64,000 bases of DNA from Dactylosporangium sp. AC04546 (GTDB lineage: Bacteria > Actinomycetota > Actinomycetes > Mycobacteriales > Micromonosporaceae), in contig NZ_JAHYSG010000061.1 of NCBI RefSeq assembly GCF_022095675.1, positions 10,201 to 74,200 on the forward strand. The letters run 5' to 3'. The notes under the pieces are model-generated. The model worked only from the letters and a program-made list of their open reading frames with translations, was not told where the DNA came from and made no database searches. Positions 60,389 through 64,000 of the stretch are shown here, piece after piece (position 1 is the first letter of the stretch; each line of letters starts with the position of its first letter). The position numbers and the translations under genes are program-made.

Positions 60389-61225
60389 CGCCTCCACCGG
60401 CGGGATCACGTAGTACGCGCCCGTGAGCGGGGTCGTGTAGCGGGTCAGCGCGTCCCGCACCCCGTCACCGACCCCGGCCATGCGGCGCAGCATCTCGGCG
60501 AGCGGGTACTGGCTCGCGCAGAAGCCCACGAACATCGTGCCGTGGTCGCGCACGGTGCCGTACGCCGTGTTCCGCCGGAAGATCTTCAGCTCCTCGCCGT
60601 CCTGCTCGATGACCGTGCGGGAGACGTGCGACGTCGGGGGCTGGTGGTCCTCGTCGAGCTCGACGCTGTCGGCCTTGGTGCGGCCGATGACCAGCTCCTG
60701 CTGCCGCTCGGTCAGGGCGTCGAAGGCGCCGGTGTCGTGGCGCCACTGCTGGACCAGGGCGATGCCGGTGCCCTCGTGCGTGGCGACGCCCGGGGCCAGG
60801 CTCCGCGGCGGGTTCTCGGTGCCGTCGATGAAGCCGGTCAGGTCGCGGTCGTGGTGGTACACCCAGCCGGTGACCTCGGTGGCGACGGTCGCCACCGGGT
60901 CGAGGACGGCGAACGCGGCCCGCGTGTAGTCGAACAGGGCGGTGCGGTCGGCGCCGGCCAGCCACAGCCAGGCGTCGTGCTGGGTGGCGGGCATCGTGAA
61001 GCCGTCGGGGCCCACGACCGGCTCGGTGAAGTCCTCGGCGCCGCCGCCCCACAGCGAGGGCCGGATCCCGGCCACCACGTTGATCGCTCCGGCCGCCGGC
61101 ATCGGCTCGCCCACCGCGTTGAGCGCCTTGACCAGGTCTTCCCTGCTGGTCCTGCGGTCGAGCTCCAGGTAGACGTGCTCGGCGAGGGCCGCCGCGAAGA
61201 TGCCGGGCTGTGGGGTCGGTGCCAT
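60371..61225 (-). CDS. DyP-type heme peroxidase
   Basis: The 284-aa protein has the family motif GFIDGTENP, where the Asp aids peroxide cleavage, and the region TSHVSRTVIEQDGEE, containing the likely proximal heme His. FRRNTAYG and MFVGFCASQYPL follow. It has no Tat leader, so it is cytoplasmic or encapsulated. No encapsulin gene is adjacent. It acts on dyes, phenolics or other reductants with hydrogen peroxide. Confidence 0.9.
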   Translation of the reverse strand: MAPTPQPGIFAAALAEHVYLELDRRTSREDLVKALNAVGEPMPAAGAINVVAGIRPSLWGGGAEDFTEPVVGPDGFTMPATQHDAWLWLAGADRTALFDYTRAAFAVLDPVATVATEVTGWVYHHDRDLTGFIDGTENPPRSLAPGVATHEGTGIALVQQWRHDTGAFDALTERQQELVIGRTKADSVELDEDHQPPTSHVSRTVIEQDGEELKIFRRNTAYGTVRDHGTMFVGFCASQYPLAEMLRRMAGVGDGVRDALTRYTTPLTGAYYVIPPVEALAAFG

Positions 61226-61326
61226 GGGGGGATGGTACTTACTTCAAGATCGGCAGGACATTTGTCACCGCCGTCGTGAGACGTCCAACTCTGCACGCTT
61301 CGTGTGCGCGTTCGTACGGTTTGGTC

Positions 61327-62190
61327 ATGGACGCGGTTGCGCTCGAAGAACTGTCATACGCCTACGGCACAGTGCAGGCCGTGGAGGACGTGTCACTGCG
61401 GATCACCGCCGGGGAGGTCGTCGCCGTGCTCGGGCCCAACGGGGCCGGGAAGTCGACGACGCTGCTGATGCTGCTCGGCCTGCTGCCGCCGCGCACCGGC
61501 AGCGTGCGGCTGTTCGGCCGCCCGCCCGCGGCGGCCGTCGCGTCGGGGCAGGTCGGGGCGATGCCGCAGGTCGGCGGGCTGCTGCCGCACGCGACCGTCG
61601 GTGACCTGCTGCGCTTCCTGCACGACGTCTATCCGAAGCCGATGCCGGTCGCCGAGGCACTCGAGCTGGCCGACCTCACCGACCTGGTCCGCCGGCCGAC
61701 CGAGCGGCTCTCCGGCGGGCAGGCCCAGCGGCTGCGGTTCGCGATGGCGATCATCGGCCGGCCCGACCTGCTCGTGCTCGACGAGCCGACGGCGGCGCTC
61801 GACGTGGCCGCGCGGCGCTCGTTCTGGGCGGCGATGCGCGGCTACGGGCGCACAGTGCTGTTCTCCACGCACTACCTGGATGAGGCCGACGCCAACGCCG
61901 ACCGCATCGTCGTGCTCGACCGGGGGCGGGTCATCGCCGACGGCACGGCGGCCGAGGTGAAGCGGCGCGTCGACGTGCGCACGGTGAGCGTCGCCCTGGC
62001 CGCGGTCGACTACTCGGTCCTGCCGGGGGTCGTCGCCGTCCACCGCCGCAACGACCGCGCCGTGCTCACCACCACCGACGCCGACGAGACGGTGCTCGCG
62101 CTCGCCGCCGCCGGCCTGCTGCGCGACCTGGAGGTCGGCGGGGCCGACCTCGAGTCGGCGTTCCTCGCCCTGACCGCCCGGGAGGCCTGA
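61327..62190 (+). CDS. ABC transporter ATP-binding protein (NatA/CcmA type)
   Basis: The 287-aa ATPase has Walker A GPNGAGKSTTLLML, Q-loop region VGAMPQVGGLLP, signature RLSGGQAQRLRF, Walker B LLVLDEPTAALD and switch His in FSTHYLDEAD. A C-terminal domain follows. It begins at ATG 61327 about 100 bp from the divergent DyP gene, and ends directly before the permease start. With the permease and a sensor kinase downstream, it resembles LiaFSR- or DesKR-linked antibiotic-response exporters. Confidence 0.92.
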   Translation: MDAVALEELSYAYGTVQAVEDVSLRITAGEVVAVLGPNGAGKSTTLLMLLGLLPPRTGSVRLFGRPPAAAVASGQVGAMPQVGGLLPHATVGDLLRFLHDVYPKPMPVAEALELADLTDLVRRPTERLSGGQAQRLRFAMAIIGRPDLLVLDEPTAALDVAARRSFWAAMRGYGRTVLFSTHYLDEADANADRIVVLDRGRVIADGTAAEVKRRVDVRTVSVALAAVDYSVLPGVVAVHRRNDRAVLTTTDADETVLALAAAGLLRDLEVGGADLESAFLALTAREA

Positions 62191-62928
62191 ATGCTGCCCT
62201 ACATCCGCCTGGAGCTGCGCCGGCTGATCCGCATGCCGGGGCTGCTCATCTTCGCCGTCCTCATGCCGCTGCTGAGCTACCTGCTCTTCACCAACCTCAC
62301 CACGCTCACCGGACAGGACCAGGCCACCGCCGCCACCTACGCGATGGTGTCCATGGCCGCCTACGGCGCGATCGGCGCCCTGCTCAACTACGCGTCGGGC
62401 CTGGTGCTCGACCGCTCGATCGGCTGGCTGCGCCAGCTGCGGCTGACCCCGCTGCCGCCGGTCAAGGTGGTGCTCGGCAAGGGCGTCACGGCCCTGGCCA
62501 CCGCGCTCGTGCCGGTGCTCGCGCTGTGCGGGGCGGCGGTCGCCATCAACGGGGTGTCGCTGCGCCCCGGGCAGTGGCTGGCGCTCGTGCCGCTGCTGTG
62601 GCTGGGCTCGTTCCCGTTCGCGCTGCTGGGCATCGGGCTCGGCTGCCTGGCGACGGCGCAGACGGTGCAGCCGCTCAATCTCCTGGTGTACCTCGGGCTG
62701 TCGATCGCCGGCGGGCTCTGGCTCCCGCTCGACATCATGCCCGGGTGGCTCGCCGCCGTGGGCCGGTGGCTGCCGACGCACGCCTACGCCGACATGGCCT
62801 GGCGGGTGGCGTTCGGCGGCGCGCCCACGGCGACCGACGTGCTGACCCTCGCCGCGTGGCTGGTGCCGTTCACGGCGCTCGCCGTGTTCGGCTACCGGCG
62901 CTCCACCCGCAGCGTCGCGGTGCTGTGA
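62191..62928 (+). CDS. ABC-2 type transporter permease
   Basis: The 245-aa protein has six hydrophobic segments, with an N-terminal amphipathic part (YIRLELRRLIRMPGLLIFA) and the typical loop SGLVLDRSIGWLRQLRLTPL. It starts at ATG 62191, immediately after the ATPase stop. Together they form an exporter, probably of a drug or lipid. Confidence 0.9.
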   Translation: MLPYIRLELRRLIRMPGLLIFAVLMPLLSYLLFTNLTTLTGQDQATAATYAMVSMAAYGAIGALLNYASGLVLDRSIGWLRQLRLTPLPPVKVVLGKGVTALATALVPVLALCGAAVAINGVSLRPGQWLALVPLLWLGSFPFALLGIGLGCLATAQTVQPLNLLVYLGLSIAGGLWLPLDIMPGWLAAVGRWLPTHAYADMAWRVAFGGAPTATDVLTLAAWLVPFTALAVFGYRRSTRSVAVL

Positions 62929-62941
62929 CAGGGTGGACGAC

Positions 62942-64000
62942 GTGAGCCAGCGCTGGTGGTGCCCCTCGATCGCGGGAATGATCTGGGTCGCCGTGTGGAC
63001 GTTCCCGCTGCTCGACACCATGAGCACGGTGCGCGAGCCGGTCAGCGGCACGGCCCTCGTCCTCTTCTGGGTCCTCTACGTCTACACGACGGCGCTCGGC
63101 TTCGAGGGCGAGGAGGTCACCCGCACCAAGCGCACGCTCCACGCGATCGTCGCCGCGCTGGGCCTGACGATCGCGGCCGTCCACGGCTCGCACTGGCTGG
63201 TGGTGCTGCTGTTCGTGTCGGTGTGCGGCATCGCCGTCTACGGCGGCGCCGCGAAGCCGGTCGCCGCCCTGCTGCTGCTCCTCGCCGCGCTCGCCGCGCT
63301 CGCCGTGATCGGCCTGGCGCACCGCGTCCCGGTCGCCGAGCTCGTCAGCACATTGGTCGCCACGGTGCTGTCCTCGGCCCTGGTCGCCGTGGTCCGCCAG
63401 CTCAACCGCACGGTCGCCGAGCTGCGGCGCACCCGCGAGGCGCTGGCCGTGGCCGCCGTCGCCGAGGAGCGGCTGCGGTTCTCCCGCGACCTGCACGACC
63501 TGCTCGGCCACACGCTGTCCGTCATCGTGGTCAAGGCGGAGGTGGTGCGCCGCCTGGCCGAGCGCGACCCGGCCGCGGCCGCCGCCCAGGCCGCCGACAT
63601 CGAGGACGTGGGCCGCCGCGCGCTGGTCGAGATCCGCGAGGCGGTGACGGGCTACCGCGAGAGCGGCCTGACGGCCGAGCTGACCCGCGCCCGCGGCGCC
63701 CTGTCCTCGGCGGGCATCGCGGCCGAGGTCCAGCGCGCCGCCGCCCTGCTGCCCGACCCGGCCGACCACCTGCTGGCCTGGGTCCTCCGCGAGGCCGTGA
63801 CCAACGTGGTCCGCCACAGCGAGGCCAGGACCTGCACGATCACCCTGACCACGGACGACGCCGCCGCCACGCTGTCGGTGGCCGACGACGGCCGCTTCAC
63901 GGCGACGACCCAGACCCTGCCGGGCAACGGCTTACGCGGCCTGACGGAGCGCCTGCGCGCCGCGGGCGGCACCCTGGAGACGGGCCCCCGCCCGGGCGGC
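62942..64000 (+). CDS. NarL/DesK-type sensor histidine kinase, 3'-truncated by the window edge
   Basis: GTG 62942 opens a frame that runs to the last base: 353 codons with no stop. Five or six transmembrane helices lie in the first ~160 residues. They are followed by a HisKA_3 dimerisation helix with the phosphorylated His in FSRDLHDLLGHTLSVI and an ATPase domain with N box LREAVTNVVRHSEA and G2 GNGLRGLTERLR. Only the C-terminal end is missing. It starts 13 bp after the permease, consistent with a regulator of the transporter. A response-regulator gene should follow outside the window. Confidence 0.92.
   Translation, partial: MSQRWWCPSIAGMIWVAVWTFPLLDTMSTVREPVSGTALVLFWVLYVYTTALGFEGEEVTRTKRTLHAIVAALGLTIAAVHGSHWLVVLLFVSVCGIAVYGGAAKPVAALLLLLAALAALAVIGLAHRVPVAELVSTLVATVLSSALVAVVRQLNRTVAELRRTREALAVAAVAEERLRFSRDLHDLLGHTLSVIVVKAEVVRRLAERDPAAAAAQAADIEDVGRRALVEIREAVTGYRESGLTAELTRARGALSSAGIAAEVQRAAALLPDPADHLLAWVLREAVTNVVRHSEARTCTITLTTDDAAATLSVADDGRFTATTQTLPGNGLRGLTERLRAAGGTLETGPRPGG

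Noticed and set aside
61248..61260. GATCGGCAGGACA, identical to 13 bp of the MITE terminal repeat
   Set aside because: Only one partial end is present with no partner or target duplication, so it may be chance or a very old remnant.

Overview
The window is about 72% GC with strong G/C at third codon positions, many GTG starts, leaderless-looking genes and 4-bp ATGA/GTGA overlaps. SigE-family sigma factors, MEDS-domain sensors, a TIGR04222-type protein, an AfsR-like regulator and LacI-type GAGAGCGCTCTC operators all point to an actinomycete chromosome. Micromonosporaceae (Actinoplanes/Dactylosporangium-like) is the best guess, by inference only. No plasmid or phage backbone, IS transposase or CRISPR array is visible.

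Layout. 1-6.3 kb holds small accessory genes: a partial unknown gene, a YfbM-like DUF1877 gene, an unusual fusion ending in an AbiEii-like nucleotidyltransferase, a RibD/DHFR-like reductase behind a 24-bp palindrome, an AraC regulator, a probable orphan Imm1 immunity gene and tRNA-Val(CAC). 6.4-10.4 kb has two MEDS sensor genes, a Trm11-like RNA methyltransferase and a secreted GH16-CBM6 glucanase with a clear promoter and operators. 10.5-13.9 kb carries two divergent SigE-family sigma loci, each with a membrane partner. 14.2-16.8 kb has an HxlR/methyltransferase pair and an ArsR-SRPBCC-YciI operon. 16.9-19.2 kb is one large polytopic membrane protein.

19.4-29.6 kb is the most novel part. A forward pair (HETGH zincin peptidase plus a 344-aa protein) faces a reverse operon (CHAT protease, then a 1,820-aa P-loop NTPase). 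The NTPase ends in a catalytically dead CHAT-like region followed by a paralogue of the 344-aa protein. The two arms meet at a 208-bp MITE-like element inserted into a CTAG that served as stop codon on both strands. The set resembles a proteolytic conflict or programmed-death system.

29.9-35.7 kb has a DUF2786 gene, membrane proteins, the decayed remains of a CheB/CheR-PAS signalling gene around a STAS-ATPase gene, and a STAS-sigma factor fusion. 36.0-43.7 kb has a membrane-anchored glycosidase-like protein, a second CHAT protein with TPR repeats, and a divergent intracellular subtilisin. 43.8-51.0 kb has a Ser/Thr kinase followed by a protein sharing its ectodomain, a TGT-like TIM-barrel protein and a large SARP/NB-ARC regulator. 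51.1-64 kb is more ordinary metabolism and transport: a PaoABC-type molybdo-enzyme operon, a quinone-reductase-like gene, a rhodanese/GlxA-type regulator pair, an ABC-2 exporter, a DyP peroxidase, a second ABC exporter and a truncated NarL-type sensor kinase.

Product names come from motif recognition by eye. No database search was possible.
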